Shown here: positions 1 to 9,353 of the stretch, piece after piece
Layout of the letters: the number at the start of each line of letters is the position of its first letter
How positions within the stretch are numbered: position 1 is the stretch's first letter
Origin: Gammaproteobacteria bacterium
GTDB taxonomy: Bacteria > Pseudomonadota > Gammaproteobacteria > Enterobacterales > Alteromonadaceae
Length of the DNA stretch: 64,000 nt
Direction of reading: 5' to 3'
Assembly (NCBI GenBank): GCA_018825965.1
Contig: JAHKAA010000007.1
Span: 1 to 64,000 of the forward strand
Program-made: the position numbers and the translations under genes
The notes under the pieces: generated by a model
The model's input: only the letters and a program-made list of their open reading frames with translations
Database searches by the model: none
What the model was told of the DNA's origin: nothing

Positions 1-72
1 GGTAGCGACGAGCGAGTTACCCAGCCGCCTTGGACGCACGATTTTGGGCCGGGCTTTCGCTGCGACCTGGGG

Positions 73-134
73 TCGCCTTTTCTTTGGATACTTGTCTTTT
101 GGCGAAGCAAAAGAAAGTATCTCGCCAAAGGCGA
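73..134. repeat. Long two-part hairpin, probable dispersed intergenic repeat
   Basis: The outer arms TCGCCTTT (73-80) and AAAGGCGA (127-134) are perfectly complementary. Inside them GATACTTGTCTTTTG (87-101) pairs with CAAAAGAAAGTATC (108-121) with a single bulged base. Together they form an extended stem of about 60 bases. From memory, very similar hairpins with a TTCTTTTGGCGAAGC core occur between genes in many proteobacteria, so I take it as a member of a dispersed repeat family. No second copy lies in this window. Confidence 0.55.
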
Positions 135-263
135 AACGCTTCAAAGTAAGAAATCTAGCCGTCAACAACAGTTACAACTACAGATGTTCCCCAACCGCGA
201 AACGCATTGGATTCAAAAGATGATCTTATTTATTGCGGCAAGTTACTTTGTTGTACTGCCGCT

Positions 264-305
264 GCGCGTCGAGTACAACCTACAGCACGACGAGTGCAAC
301 CTACA
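264..305. repeat. Tandem duplication of a 21-bp unit
   Basis: Two adjacent 21-bp units (264-284 and 285-305) share the core CGAGT-N-CAACCTACA and differ at three positions. A weaker third copy may follow. The repeat lies in non-coding DNA just beyond the end of the VOC gene. No function is evident. Confidence 0.6.
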
Positions 306-341
306 ACGCGGCAAGCATAAGCTACCAAATTGGCGTAACGC

Positions 342-746
342 TTATGCCTCCTCAGCCCCATTAATCACTGCTTCAATATGGTAACCATCCGGGTCAATCA
401 CAAAAGCCGCATAATACTCATCGCAGTAATCTGGCCTCAGGCCCGCAGCACCATTGTCTTTGCCGCCATGCAGTAAAGCCGCTTTATGGAACTCATCTAC
501 AGCACTGCGGCTTGGCGCAGCAAAGGCCAGATGAAAACCGGGTACTGAACCTGACAAAGCCTGTGCTCTGAGTTTGATGGCAAACTTGTCGCCACCATTG
601 CTGTAACCATAACCTACAGCACAATCTGGCTCATCATCACTGATATCATCCCAAACCCGGACATAACTTAAAGCAGCTAACACAGCATCATAAAAAGCTG
701 CTGAACGATAAATATCAGAAACACCAAAAGACACATGATGCAGCAT
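342..746 (-). CDS. VOC (glyoxalase/bleomycin-resistance) family protein
   Basis: A 134-residue protein of the vicinal oxygen chelate fold, close to the usual length of a single-domain member. It opens with MLHHVSFGVSDI, the typical first beta strand with a possible metal-ligand His, and ends with the family signature FVIDPDGYHIEAVI, where the last Glu is a usual metal ligand. The module HLAFAAPSRSAVDEFH is the second paired beta-alpha unit. Members include lyases, dioxygenases and antibiotic-binding proteins, so the substrate cannot be told from sequence. The gene stands alone, separated from der by about 160 bases that carry a GC-rich palindrome. The ATG start at 746 gives a full family-like N-terminus. 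Confidence 0.85.
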   Translation of the reverse strand: MLHHVSFGVSDIYRSAAFYDAVLAALSYVRVWDDISDDEPDCAVGYGYSNGGDKFAIKLRAQALSGSVPGFHLAFAAPSRSAVDEFHKAALLHGGKDNGAAGLRPDYCDEYYAAFVIDPDGYHIEAVINGAEEA

Positions 747-861
747 AAAACCTCAGAGTAAAGATGGTTGATTCAGGAGTCGTGATCTATCACAACTCGC
801 AGGTTTGGCGCTATTTGGCTGGCAGGGATAAACCCTGATTGGCATTGGATTGGAATTTTAG

Positions 862-885
862 ACGGGCGGGGCAAGCCCCGCCCCT
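862..885. repeat. GC-rich REP-like palindrome
   Basis: GGGCGGGG (864-871) and CCCCGCCC (876-883) form a perfect inverted repeat with a four-base loop, preceded by AC and followed by CTAC. The same architecture, GGGCGNGG then CCNCGCCC then CTAC, recurs at 24524-24551 inside an ERIC-like element, which suggests a small dispersed REP-type repeat. It lies downstream of der, but no U-tract follows on the minus strand, so it is a poor intrinsic terminator. Confidence 0.6.
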
Positions 886-905
886 ACAGACGGAAAATAA
901 TATAG

Positions 906-2378
906 CTACTTCTTATTCACCAAATTCGCTCTGGCTTTTAAGATCCGGTCACGTTTGTACTGCTGATTTGGCGTCAGCATACTACGTTTTCCGGCAAATG
1001 GGTTTTCGCCTTCACGGAATTCAATCCGCACTGGGGTGCCCATCATCTGCAACGATTTACGGAAATAGTTCATCAGATAACGTTTGTACGAATCCGGCAG
1101 GTCGTCTACCTGGGTACCGTGGATCACGATAAGAGGTGGATTGTAACCACCGGCGTGAGCGTATTTCAGCTTCACACGACGGCCTTTCACCATAGGTGGC
1201 TGGTGATCTTCCACTGCCATTTTCATAATACGGGTTAAAAGCGCGGTACTGACACGACGGGTGGCCGAGTCGAAGGCTTCTTCTACCGATTCAAATAAGT
1301 TACCTACACCTGAGCCGTGTAACGCAGAGATAAAATGCAAACGGGCAAAGTCGATAAAACCTAAGCGTCTGTCGAGCTCACGTTTCACATCATCTTTGAT
1401 CCGATCATCCAAACCGTCCCATTTATTGACAGCAATGACCAAGGAACGGCCTGCGTTCAGCACAAAACCTAAAATGCTTAAGTCCTGATCGGAAATACCT
1501 AAACGGGCGTCCAGCACTAAAATAACCACGTTGGCATCTTCAATAGCCTGCAGGGTTTTAATGACGGAGAACTTCTCAACCATATCGTCAATTTTGCCAC
1601 GACGACGCACACCAGCAGTGTCGATCAGCGTATATTCGCGCTCACCACGGGTCATAGGGATATAAATTGAATCCCTTGTTGTGCCCGGCATATCGAAGAC
1701 CACAACACGCTCTTCACCTAAAATACGGTTGGTTAAAGTCGATTTACCCACGTTTGGACGACCCACTATGGCCAGCTTGATATGCTGATCCTTAGCCTGA
1801 GTAATGTCCTCTTCGCTTTCTTCTTCAAAGTCTTCCGGTAAGTCTTCGCCCTTTTCAATGGCGGCAATGCGCTGCTGCTGCTGTTCAGACAACATAGGCA
1901 ATAAGGCATGTTGCAACAAAGACACCACGCCACGGCCATGCACTGCAGCTATTGGATAGACTTCACCTAAAGCCAGACTGTAGAAATCCGCTGTGGCAGT
2001 ATCTGCATCCAAACCATCGGTTTTATTGGCAACTAAAAACACCTTTTTATTGATACGACGTAAGTGCTGCGCTATTGCATCATCAGCCACCATAGCGCCA
2101 GCGCGGGCATCGACCATAAACAGTACTATGTCAGCTTCGTCTATTGCTTTGAGTGACTGTTCGGCCATTTCTACTTCAATGCCTTGCTCATTGCCGTCTA
2201 TACCACCGGTATCGACCACAATAAATTCGTAACCTTCGTATTTGACTGAACCGTATTTACGGTCGCGCGTCAGGCCCGGGAAATCCGCCACTAAGGCGTC
2301 ACGGGTGCGGGTCAAACGGTTAAATAATGTTGATTTTCCAACGTTGGCTCTGCCAACCAAAGCCACTACAGGTAACAT
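906..2378 (-). CDS. der: Ribosome biogenesis GTPase Der (EngA)
   Basis: Der is an essential double-GTPase that binds the 50S subunit during assembly. The 490-residue protein shows both G domains: first P-loop GRANVGKST (9-17), DTGG (56-59) and NKTD (118-121); second P-loop GRPNVGKST (206-214), DTAG (253-256) and NKWD (318-321). An acidic linker (about 182-192) separates them, and the last 110 residues form the KH-like RNA-binding domain. Length and layout match the E. coli family. It is the last gene of the conserved hisS-yfgM-bamB-der order, but a hairpin and three palindromes lie between it and bamB, so it may have its own promoter. The ATG is preceded by a GAGGT ribosome site. Confidence 0.98.
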   Translation of the reverse strand: MLPVVALVGRANVGKSTLFNRLTRTRDALVADFPGLTRDRKYGSVKYEGYEFIVVDTGGIDGNEQGIEVEMAEQSLKAIDEADIVLFMVDARAGAMVADDAIAQHLRRINKKVFLVANKTDGLDADTATADFYSLALGEVYPIAAVHGRGVVSLLQHALLPMLSEQQQQRIAAIEKGEDLPEDFEEESEEDITQAKDQHIKLAIVGRPNVGKSTLTNRILGEERVVVFDMPGTTRDSIYIPMTRGEREYTLIDTAGVRRRGKIDDMVEKFSVIKTLQAIEDANVVILVLDARLGISDQDLSILGFVLNAGRSLVIAVNKWDGLDDRIKDDVKRELDRRLGFIDFARLHFISALHGSGVGNLFESVEEAFDSATRRVSTALLTRIMKMAVEDHQPPMVKGRRVKLKYAHAGGYNPPLIVIHGTQVDDLPDSYKRYLMNYFRKSLQMMGTPVRIEFREGENPFAGKRSMLTPNQQYKRDRILKARANLVNKK

Positions 2379-2403
2379 GGTTTTACCTCAAATAAAATTA
2401 CTA

Positions 2404-2456
2404 TGTATCCTTGTGGATACCGCAGGCCAACTGGCCTTCTTACTTTGTGACGTCAG
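2404..2456 (-). promoter_or_regulatory. Leader of der with three consecutive palindromes
   Basis: Upstream of der lie GTATCC-TTGT-GGATAC (2405-2420), GGCCA-AC-TGGCC (2425-2436) and TGACGTCA (2448-2455), each a perfect inverted repeat. They could be operator half-sites or RNA stems in the der leader. I do not recognise a regulator for any of them. Confidence 0.35.
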
Positions 2457-2505
2457 GCTTTTCAGCCGTGACACCTACGTATAAATGGTTAAACTTTATG
2501 AAACA

Positions 2506-2544
2506 ACAAGGCCGGAGGCGATGATTTATCGGCTCCGACCTTGT
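2506..2544 (-). terminator. Possible terminator downstream of bamB
   Basis: ACAAGGCCGGAG (2506-2517) pairs with CTCCGACCTTGT (2533-2544) with one mismatch and a 15-base loop. On the minus strand the stem is followed by a moderately T-rich stretch (TTGTTTCATAAAGTTT). It lies just beyond the bamB stop codon and would end the hisS-yfgM-bamB transcript. Confidence 0.45.
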
Positions 2545-2565
2545 CTTATTCCATACACGGCTGGT

Positions 2566-3750
2566 TTAAGGTAAGCGTATTAAACTTAGCTCACCGTCCC
2601 GGGTTTGGATCACTAATTCATCGGCTGAGCTTACGCCCTGCACGTAAAAACCTGAACTGTACGATTCCTGTGCAACAAAGTCACCGCTGTTTTTATCTAA
2701 CCAGAACAGGTTGCCTTCCACATCACCAATAGCCAGATAGTCTTTGTACACTGTTGGGCCTGTCAGGAAATGTTTGTGCAAACCTAATTGTGCCCATTGC
2801 TCTAAGCCATTGCGACGGTCTATCGCAAAAATTTTGCCTACGCTGTCCACCAGGTAAATGGTATTACCTTCGATGGTCATATCACGGAAGCTGGCGTATT
2901 CGCGTTTCCACATCACCCGGCCAGTACGTAGTTCTAATGCAACTAATTCACCGTTAAAGGCAATGGCGTAAATAGTACCGTCTACCACTATAGGTGTTGC
3001 ATCCACGTCTACCATACGGGATAAATCTGTGGCACCTTTTGGCACAGCAATGGCTGCGTCCCAGGCTAAAATGCCTTTATCCGCAATAAGTACCGACACT
3101 TTGCCTGCACCACTACCAAAAATCACACCACCGTTGGCCACTACAGGTTCACTGGTACCACGTAAACTTAATAAAGCACTTTCCTGCTCATGCATCCAGC
3201 GCTGCTCACCTGTATCAGGATGCAATGCAAACAGATAACCAGCAGAAGTATTCACCAGTACATAACCTTCGCCTGCTGCAGGTCTGGCAATCACTTCGCC
3301 TTTTACTTTCACACGCCATACCAGCTCGCCGGTTTCAGGGTTTAACGCCAGCACATCGCCGTTTTCAGTACCAACAAATAGTTTATCGTAACCATAACTG
3401 ACGCCACCAGACACTCTGGCTGTGTTTGATGACCAGAATTTCAGACCATCCAGCAAACTGCCGGTGCCGTCATTACGCACATCAAAAGTCCAAAGTCGTT
3501 TGCCTGACTCACGATCAAAAGCCATCACCAAACCAGCTCGACTGGCAGCAAAAACTTTATCCTGATAAATCAAAGGGCGTAGCGCTGAATCATAATGTTC
3601 AACACCATTACCTACAGATGCACTCCAAATTTCTTCGGGTGCAATTTTGTTGTTAATTTCCGGATAAACCAAATCTTCGTTGGAAGAACAGGCAGCCAAA
3701 GTCGTCAACAACACCAGCATTAAGCCGATACGGGACCTGAATAACTTCAC
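2566..3750 (-). CDS. bamB: Outer membrane assembly lipoprotein BamB
   Basis: BamB (YfgL) is a periplasm-facing lipoprotein of the BAM complex that inserts beta-barrel proteins into the outer membrane. The 394-residue product begins with a type II signal peptide ending in LTTLAAC, the lipid-modified Cys being residue 21. It then shows the repeated PQQ-propeller blades with the AxxxxTGxxxW pattern, for example ALNPETGELVWRVKVKGEV and ALHPDTGEQRWMHE, as expected for the eight-bladed propeller. The start is GTG, supported by an AAGGTG ribosome site just upstream. It follows yfgM by nine bases in the same operon. Confidence 0.96.
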   Translation of the reverse strand: MKLFRSRIGLMLVLLTTLAACSSNEDLVYPEINNKIAPEEIWSASVGNGVEHYDSALRPLIYQDKVFAASRAGLVMAFDRESGKRLWTFDVRNDGTGSLLDGLKFWSSNTARVSGGVSYGYDKLFVGTENGDVLALNPETGELVWRVKVKGEVIARPAAGEGYVLVNTSAGYLFALHPDTGEQRWMHEQESALLSLRGTSEPVVANGGVIFGSGAGKVSVLIADKGILAWDAAIAVPKGATDLSRMVDVDATPIVVDGTIYAIAFNGELVALELRTGRVMWKREYASFRDMTIEGNTIYLVDSVGKIFAIDRRNGLEQWAQLGLHKHFLTGPTVYKDYLAIGDVEGNLFWLDKNSGDFVAQESYSSGFYVQGVSSADELVIQTRDGELSLIRLP

Positions 3751-3759
3751 TCTTACACC

Positions 3760-4398
3760 TTAAGCAGCAGTTACGTGCGCCAGTTCGTCTAATTTCACTT
3801 TCAGAATTGGATTCTGAGCATCTTTATTCGCTGCTGCGGCAGCCAGGTAGGCAGTTTTAGCTTTGGCCAGCTCACCTGAACTGACAAGCACGTCACCTAC
3901 CAGCTCTTGCTGTTGTGCTTTAAAAGCTTCAGGAACAGTCACAGCCAAAGTTGCTAAAGCAGCAGGGTAATCTTTTTGTTCATTTTGCACACGGGCTAAA
4001 CGTAGTTGGGCCAGGGCTTTAATTTCTGGTTGTGTGGCGTTCGTGGCCACCCAGCTCAGTTGCTTAGCTGCAGTTGCATAATCTTCTTTAGCAACAGCGT
4101 CTTTGGCGGCCACAAAGGCAGCCAGCAAAGCGTAAGAAGAATCACTGTTTTCATCGACAAAAGTCTGGAACTGCGCCAACAATTCAGGGTTTTCTGCTGC
4201 TTTTTGTTGTTGCTCCAGTAACTGGGTATAAGCGCTGGAAGCAGCCATAGTGTTTTCCAGCTGAGTATCCTGAATGTAACGCCAGCCGTACAAGCCACCT
4301 AAACCTAAAACTACACCTGCGATAATAGAGGTACCGTTTTCTTTCCAAAAGCGCTTAATAGCTTCAACTTGTTGTTCTTCGCTGTTGTAAATTTCCAT
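3760..4398 (-). CDS. yfgM: Ancillary SecYEG translocon subunit YfgM
   Basis: YfgM is an inner-membrane protein with a periplasmic TPR-like domain that associates with SecYEG and the chaperone PpiD. The 212-residue product has the characteristic cytoplasmic start MEIYNSEEQQVEAIKRFWKE, a single membrane segment at about 23-41 (IIAGVVLGLGGLYGW) and an Ala/Gln-rich helical periplasmic part with TPR-like repeats. Length and topology fit the family. The gene lies between hisS (11-base gap) and bamB, the standard gammaproteobacterial order. Confidence 0.93.
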   Translation of the reverse strand: MEIYNSEEQQVEAIKRFWKENGTSIIAGVVLGLGGLYGWRYIQDTQLENTMAASSAYTQLLEQQQKAAENPELLAQFQTFVDENSDSSYALLAAFVAAKDAVAKEDYATAAKQLSWVATNATQPEIKALAQLRLARVQNEQKDYPAALATLAVTVPEAFKAQQQELVGDVLVSSGELAKAKTAYLAAAAANKDAQNPILKVKLDELAHVTAA

Positions 4399-4409
4399 CT
4401 TCGATCCCT

Positions 4410-5684
4410 TTAAACCAGCTGCTTTAAAAAAGCGCTTAATTCAGTCAATTTAATATTCTGTTGTGGCTTTTCTTCTCTGAGCCATTTCAGCGTAATTTCG
4501 CCCAAAGCCAGTTCAGTTTCACCTAATAACAAGCCAATGCCAGCACCAGACTTATCTGCTTTTTTCAGTTGTTTCTTTAAGTTGCCGCCACTTGCGTGCG
4601 TCATCAAACGCAAGTCAGGTAAATCATTACGCAGGGCTTCGGCAATAGAAACTGCGGCAAGTTCCGCTGCATCCCCTAAGGCCATCAGATAAATATCAGT
4701 TTGCGCCTGAGCTTTTGGTACTAATTCTAAGGTTTGCAGCAATAATACCAGTCGTTCCATGCCTAAGGCAAAACCAACTGCCGGAGTGGCTTTCCCCCCC
4801 AGTTGCTCTACTAAACCATCGTAGCGGCCACCGGCACAGACAGTGCCTTGTGAACCTAAGCTGCTGGTCACCCACTCAAAAACAGTTTTGTTGTAATAAT
4901 CCAGACCACGCACTAAACGTGGGTTGATCACAAACTCAATACCAGCGGCTTTTAAGCGTTTTTGCAGACCATCAAAATCAGCTTTGGATTCATCATCTAA
5001 ATAATCCAAAAGTTGCGGTGCTTTACCCAGCATGTCCTGCATCGCTGGATTTTTGCTATCCAGTACCCGCAGCGGGTTGCTGTGCATACGGCGTAAGCTG
5101 TCTTCGTCCAGCACCTCTTTGTGCTGCTCTAAATAGGCCACTAAAGCAGCACGGTAATCGGCGCGGGCCTGATTAGACCCTAAAGAGTTCAGCTCCAGAG
5201 TCACATGAGACAACAAACCTAAGCTTTTCCATAAGCGGGCACTGAGTAAAATTACTTCAGCGTCAATGTCCGGGCCTGCCATTCCAAAAGCTTCTAAACC
5301 AAACTGATGGAATTGACGGTAACGGCCTTTTTGTGGCCGCTCATGACGAAACATAGGGCCCATATACCACAGACGTTGTTCCTGGTTGTACAGCAAACCA
5401 TTTTGATTGGCTGCACGCACACAAACCGCAGTACCTTCAGGGCGCAAGGTCAGGCTATCGCCGTTGCGATCGGCAAAGGTATACATTTCTTTTTCGACTA
5501 TGTCGGTCACTTCGCCTATAGAACGTTTAAACAGCTCCGTCATTTCGACTATAGGAAAACGAATTTCTTCATAACCATAGTTGCGTACTGTAGTACGTAA
5601 AATCTGTTCCACATACTGCCATGCAGGAGTATCAGCAGGTAAGCAGTCGTTCATGCCACGAATGGCCTGGATATCTTTAGACAT
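4410..5684 (-). CDS. hisS: Histidine--tRNA ligase
   Basis: This class II aminoacyl-tRNA synthetase charges tRNA-His. The 424-residue protein has motif 2 around [18 protein letters not shown] (104-121), the histidine-specific segment RGLDYY (259-264) and motif 3 [10 protein letters not shown] (303-312), followed by the C-terminal anticodon-binding domain (about 325-424). The N-terminus [16 protein letters not shown] is typical. It sits between ispG (39-base gap) and yfgM in one transcription unit. Confidence 0.98.
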   Translation of the reverse strand: MSKDIQAIRGMNDCLPADTPAWQYVEQILRTTVRNYGYEEIRFPIVEMTELFKRSIGEVTDIVEKEMYTFADRNGDSLTLRPEGTAVCVRAANQNGLLYNQEQRLWYMGPMFRHERPQKGRYRQFHQFGLEAFGMAGPDIDAEVILLSARLWKSLGLLSHVTLELNSLGSNQARADYRAALVAYLEQHKEVLDEDSLRRMHSNPLRVLDSKNPAMQDMLGKAPQLLDYLDDESKADFDGLQKRLKAAGIEFVINPRLVRGLDYYNKTVFEWVTSSLGSQGTVCAGGRYDGLVEQLGGKATPAVGFALGMERLVLLLQTLELVPKAQAQTDIYLMALGDAAELAAVSIAEALRNDLPDLRLMTHASGGNLKKQLKKADKSGAGIGLLLGETELALGEITLKWLREEKPQQNIKLTELSAFLKQLV

Positions 5685-5723
5685 TTATCTCTTAATCCTA
5701 AGCGGATGATGCAGCGAAGCTAC

Positions 5724-6839
5724 TCAATCCAGCTGTTTAATTTCAATCAGTCGTTTTTGCTCTGCCAGATACAAACGGATCTGAGCTTCCAGCTGCTCTG
5801 CAACACTGTTGTTATCAATGCGTAATTTCTGGCGCTGGCCTTTGAGGTAAAAACCACTCATACGGTTGGCCCCTGCGACGCCTAAATCAGAGATCAGCGC
5901 TTCGCCAGGGCCATTGACGACACAACCAATCACAGAAACAGTGACAGGGTCGATAATATCTTCCAGTCGTTGTTCCAGTTCATTCATGGTTTTGATCACA
6001 TCAAATTCCTGACGGGAACAACTTGGACAGGCAATAAAGTTCACGCCGCGGGAACGAATACGCAGTGATTTTAAAATATCAAAACCCACTTTCACTTCTT
6101 CCACCGGATCGGCTGCTAACGAAATACGTAAGGTATCGCCTATGCCTTCAGACAACAGCATGCCAAGACCAATAGCAGATTTCACTGAACCAGCCCTGGC
6201 GCCGCCCGCTTCAGTAATACCTAAATGCAACGGCTGCTTAATTTGTCTCGCCAGCAGGCGGTACGCACCTACAGCTAAAAATACATCCGATGCTTTGACA
6301 CTGACTTTAAACTGGTCGAAGTTCAGTCTGTCCAGAATTTCGACATGGCGCATGGCAGACTCCACCAGCGCTTCTGGCGTAGGTTCACCATATTTCTCTT
6401 GCAAATCAGCTTCCAGCGAACCGCCATTCACGCCAATACGGATAGGAATATTTTTATCGCGCGCCGCTTCAACCACAGAACGAATACGATCTTCACGACC
6501 TATATTGCCAGGGTTAATACGTAAACAATCGACACCGTACTCAGCCACTTTCAGCGCTATACGGTAGTCAAAATGAATATCGGCCACCAATGGAATGGGC
6601 GATTGCTGTTTGATCAGCTTAAAGGCTTCCGCCGCTTCCATGGTAGGCACAGACACCCGCACCAAATCAGCACCAGCTTTTGCTATAGCATGAATTTGTG
6701 CCACTGTGGCTGCGACATCTGTGGTTTTGGTATTGGTCATCGACTGCACTGCAATAGGGGCATCACCGCCTATTAGTACATGACCCACTTTGATCTGAGT
6801 GGACTGGCGTCTTTTAATTGGGTTTTCTGCGTAACTCAT
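5724..6839 (-). CDS. ispG: 4-hydroxy-3-methylbut-2-en-1-yl diphosphate synthase IspG (GcpE)
   Basis: IspG converts methylerythritol cyclodiphosphate to HMBPP in the non-mevalonate isoprenoid pathway, using a [4Fe-4S] cluster. The 371-residue protein has the N-terminal TIM-barrel with [11 protein letters not shown] and the C-terminal cluster domain with Cys271, Cys274 (ACPSCSRQ) and Cys306 ([11 protein letters not shown]), the cluster ligands of the family, plus Glu313. The start codon shares one base with the rodZ stop codon, so translation is probably coupled. Its cluster would be supplied by the isc genes a few kilobases away. Confidence 0.98.
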   Translation of the reverse strand: MSYAENPIKRRQSTQIKVGHVLIGGDAPIAVQSMTNTKTTDVAATVAQIHAIAKAGADLVRVSVPTMEAAEAFKLIKQQSPIPLVADIHFDYRIALKVAEYGVDCLRINPGNIGREDRIRSVVEAARDKNIPIRIGVNGGSLEADLQEKYGEPTPEALVESAMRHVEILDRLNFDQFKVSVKASDVFLAVGAYRLLARQIKQPLHLGITEAGGARAGSVKSAIGLGMLLSEGIGDTLRISLAADPVEEVKVGFDILKSLRIRSRGVNFIACPSCSRQEFDVIKTMNELEQRLEDIIDPVTVSVIGCVVNGPGEALISDLGVAGANRMSGFYLKGQRQKLRIDNNSVAEQLEAQIRLYLAEQKRLIEIKQLD

Positions 6840-7909
6840 CAGTTTTGTCCGAGGGTTAACCGGGCGACCCGACCTGTTGGATAACCTGACAGATCGATGG
6901 CTTCGCCATTAAAGCTAAGAGTGGCGGCGGCGGCGTTGCCTAATAAAACTTTGACCGGTGCTACACCACGTAAATTTAACTCATCTCCCGCTTGTCTGCT
7001 GCCAAAAGCCAGACGTTTGCCTGTAGCGTCCACCACATCAACCCAACATTCTGCGGTTAATGACAAGCTGATGCTGGCATTGGCCGCTACATCTGTTGCT
7101 ATTGTGTTTTCAGCTTCTGCTGTGACCACTGTTGCAGCATCAGTGGCCGGAGTCATTGCTGGTTCCTGCACAGGTAACACTGCAGCATCTGCCGGAGAAG
7201 TCATTGCTTGTTCCTGCACAGGCACTATAGCTGCATCTGTAGCAGGACTAACTGCTTGCTCTTGTACAGGCAATACCGGAGCATCTGTAGCCACAGTAGC
7301 CTGTGGCTGAGTACTGAGTGCCGAAGTCTCTGTTGCTGTTGGCGAATGCTCCAGTTGAGTCACTGGTATTGAATTCTGTGGCTGCAGGCTTTGCTCGTAC
7401 ACTTCGCTTTGTGTCGGCTGAATTTCTTCGCTGGCCAGCATAGTTTCATCTGTTTGCGCCATAGGCAAAGCTGTGCCTGAAGCCGAACTGCCAAAACGGC
7501 TCTGCCAGAATCCCAGCACTAACAACACAACAAAAACTGCGATCACAAAATAGGTGACCCAAATAAAGCGGTTTTCTGTGGCTTCCTTGGCGGTGCGTTT
7601 GGAAAAACTGCGGGTCAGGCTTGGCACCTGATGTAAACCTTTAGAGTTACTGCTGTAAGCGTCCAGCACTTGCTGAGCCGGTATTTTCAGCAGTTTGGCA
7701 TAAGAGCGTAAATAACCACGGACAAAAGTTGAGGACAACTTAGCATCCACCTGATCCAGCTCAAGATCGTCAATCAGGCTTTTGCCTAAATTCAATTGCT
7801 GTGCCACTTGCGCTGTCGTCAGATTTTGTTGCTCTCTGGCCTGACGCAGGATTTGTCCTGCGCTTAAAGTTTGTCCTGCGCTACTGGGCTGCGTTAATTC
7901 AGTCGTCAT
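6839..7909 (-). CDS. rodZ: Cytoskeleton protein RodZ
   Basis: RodZ links MreB filaments to the wall-synthesis machinery and helps keep rod shape. The 356-residue protein has a cytoplasmic Cro/C1-type helix-turn-helix domain (about 15-85), one membrane segment (about 115-135, [20 protein letters not shown]), a long low-complexity periplasmic linker and a C-terminal DUF4115 domain (about 270-356, [20 protein letters not shown]). The linker contains three tandem 16-residue repeats resembling [16 protein letters not shown], encoded by 48-bp DNA repeats at 7143-7286. Its start overlaps the pilW stop and its stop overlaps the ispG start. Confidence 0.95.
   Translation of the reverse strand: MTTELTQPSSAGQTLSAGQILRQAREQQNLTTAQVAQQLNLGKSLIDDLELDQVDAKLSSTFVRGYLRSYAKLLKIPAQQVLDAYSSNSKGLHQVPSLTRSFSKRTAKEATENRFIWVTYFVIAVFVVLLVLGFWQSRFGSSASGTALPMAQTDETMLASEEIQPTQSEVYEQSLQPQNSIPVTQLEHSPTATETSALSTQPQATVATDAPVLPVQEQAVSPATDAAIVPVQEQAMTSPADAAVLPVQEPAMTPATDAATVVTAEAENTIATDVAANASISLSLTAECWVDVVDATGKRLAFGSRQAGDELNLRGVAPVKVLLGNAAAATLSFNGEAIDLSGYPTGRVARLTLGQN
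7143..7286 (-). repeat. Three 48-bp tandem repeats inside rodZ
   Basis: Units at 7143-7190, 7191-7238 and 7239-7286 are the same length, keep frame and each encode a variant of a 16-residue (P/A)TDAA-x-x-PVQE-x-A module in the periplasmic linker. Partial copies flank them. The units differ mainly at synonymous or conservative positions. The copy number may vary between strains. Confidence 0.8.
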
Positions 7910-9330
7910 AATTCTAATTGTGCCGGATCTTTTAAGTAGATAAATTGCCCAGCCCGTATCGGGCTTTGCTCAGTTAAGTTGTTCCATTGCAGCAGGCTGG
8001 TTAGTTTCACCCTGTAACGCATCGAAATCCGGAATAAGGTATCGCCATACTGGACTTGATAACGTTCTGGTACTTCAATTTGTGGTTCGATCTGCCGGGG
8101 TGCTTGTTGTCCAATCCACAGGACCTGGCCCTTGACTATAGGCTGATTATCACGCAAAGAGTTCCAGCTGATTATATCGCTAATAGTAACACTGTAACGC
8201 TCTGCTATGCCATACAAGGTTTCATCTTGTTGTACTTCGTGTTGCTGAACTTCAGTGGCAGAGGCCGCTTCTGTTGCTTCAGGCTGATGATCTGACTCAG
8301 AGGAGGATACGGCAGGCTCTGTCGTCAGTTCTGTTACTGCTAAGTTTTCGGATACAACCACGGATTCAGGCAAAGGCTCTGTGACAATTGCAGCGCTTAG
8401 CAATGCTGCTTCGGTGTGCTGCGCCACTGCCGCCGGAGGCTTTTTACGGGTGATCTTAATTTTAGGCTGAACCACACCAGCTTTAAGCTGCTCTGTCGGT
8501 TGTTGCAACAACTGCTGTTTATAGTCTTGTCTGAGCAGACTGAATTCAGACTCCCGAAGTTTACCCTGACTAAATAACAAAGTTTCCTGACTTTGCGGAT
8601 AAGTAGTAAGCAATAACTGCTCAGCCATTTGCATCCTGCTGTAGTCCTGTTGTTCCTGTGCTATCAGATAACCAAGCAAGACAGAACGGGGCGAAATCTG
8701 TGAAGCACTTTGCATTCTGTCCAAAAGCACCTGGGCTGCGGGTAAATCAGCCATCGCATAGTTTACTGAAGCTAAATTAAATAAAGCGCTGGGGCGACTG
8801 GCATTGTGTTTAATGGATAAATCTAAATAAGTTTTGGCCTGAATAAAGTCTTTTTGCTCTAAGCGACACAAGGCGATATTTTCGTAGCTGTCGGCGGCAC
8901 GGATATAACCAGGGCGGCTTATCGCCTGTAACAATAACTGTTCGGCTTGTTCATATTTGCCACGCTGACATAAAAAAGCACCGTAATTGTTATAGGAGTC
9001 GGCGTTGTTGGGTTCAAGGTCTATGGCTGTTTTGTAGGAGTTTTCTGCGGCGTCATATTCCGCCACCTGCTGATAATAATAAGCCATGGCGTTATGCACC
9101 TCGGCCAGTTCAGGCGCTAAACTTTTGGCTTTTTCCAGATTAAACTTGGCCTGAGCATTATCCCCCCTTTGCAGGTAATTAATGCCCAAAGCTATGCGGG
9201 TGCGGGCGGCCTCTTTTTGATCCATCTTAGGACGGATTTGGCGGTCACTGCCCACTACTGTGGTTTCAGTGACACAAGCCGCTAACTGTAAACTGAAAAC
9301 AACACAAGCCAGGAGCCTGAGTTTTTGCAT
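7906..9330 (-). CDS. pilW: Type IV pilus assembly lipoprotein PilW/PilF with two C-terminal LysM domains
   Basis: PilW (PilF) is an outer-membrane TPR lipoprotein needed for PilQ secretin multimerisation. The product has a type II signal peptide ending LQLAAC (Cys19) and a TPR array at about 40-230 (e.g. NNADSYNNYGAFLCQRGKYE). At 474 residues it is nearly twice the usual length of about 250. After a Pro/Ala/Glu-rich linker (about 275-360) come two LysM-like domains, at about 364-406 (DETLYGIAERYSVTISDIIS) and 424-466 (GDTLFRISMRYRVKLTSLLQ). LysM binds peptidoglycan glycan, so this protein may anchor pilus assembly in the wall. Its place between rlmN and rodZ is standard for pilW. Confidence 0.9.
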   Translation of the reverse strand: MQKLRLLACVVFSLQLAACVTETTVVGSDRQIRPKMDQKEAARTRIALGINYLQRGDNAQAKFNLEKAKSLAPELAEVHNAMAYYYQQVAEYDAAENSYKTAIDLEPNNADSYNNYGAFLCQRGKYEQAEQLLLQAISRPGYIRAADSYENIALCRLEQKDFIQAKTYLDLSIKHNASRPSALFNLASVNYAMADLPAAQVLLDRMQSASQISPRSVLLGYLIAQEQQDYSRMQMAEQLLLTTYPQSQETLLFSQGKLRESEFSLLRQDYKQQLLQQPTEQLKAGVVQPKIKITRKKPPAAVAQHTEAALLSAAIVTEPLPESVVVSENLAVTELTTEPAVSSSESDHQPEATEAASATEVQQHEVQQDETLYGIAERYSVTISDIISWNSLRDNQPIVKGQVLWIGQQAPRQIEPQIEVPERYQVQYGDTLFRISMRYRVKLTSLLQWNNLTEQSPIRAGQFIYLKDPAQLEL

Positions 9331-9353
9331 AGGAATACCAGTTGAATGGAGTG

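Larger units (their letters stand above)
1..341. other. Gene-poor left edge of the window
   Basis: No convincing gene is visible in this stretch. The one open frame of 66 codons (184-384) starts here, runs antisense into the VOC gene and resembles nothing I know. The region holds a long imperfect hairpin (73-134) and a 21-bp tandem duplication (264-305), listed separately. The first 60 bases are GC-rich and could be the tail of a larger repeat or of a gene lying to the left, but no frame supports a protein end. Confidence 0.6.

Noticed and set aside
184..384. 66-codon open frame at the left edge
   Set aside because: It runs antisense into the VOC gene, has a repeat-derived composition and no recognisable domain or ribosome site.
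862..885. GC-rich palindrome as terminator of der
   Set aside because: It lacks a T-tract on the der strand and recurs as a palindrome elsewhere, so a dispersed repeat explains it better.
839..1132. 97-codon frame opposite the end of der
   Set aside because: It is antisense to the conserved Der coding sequence and shows no family signature.
7143..7286. Regular 48-bp repeats as a CRISPR-like array
   Set aside because: There are no variable spacers; units are contiguous, in frame and part of RodZ.
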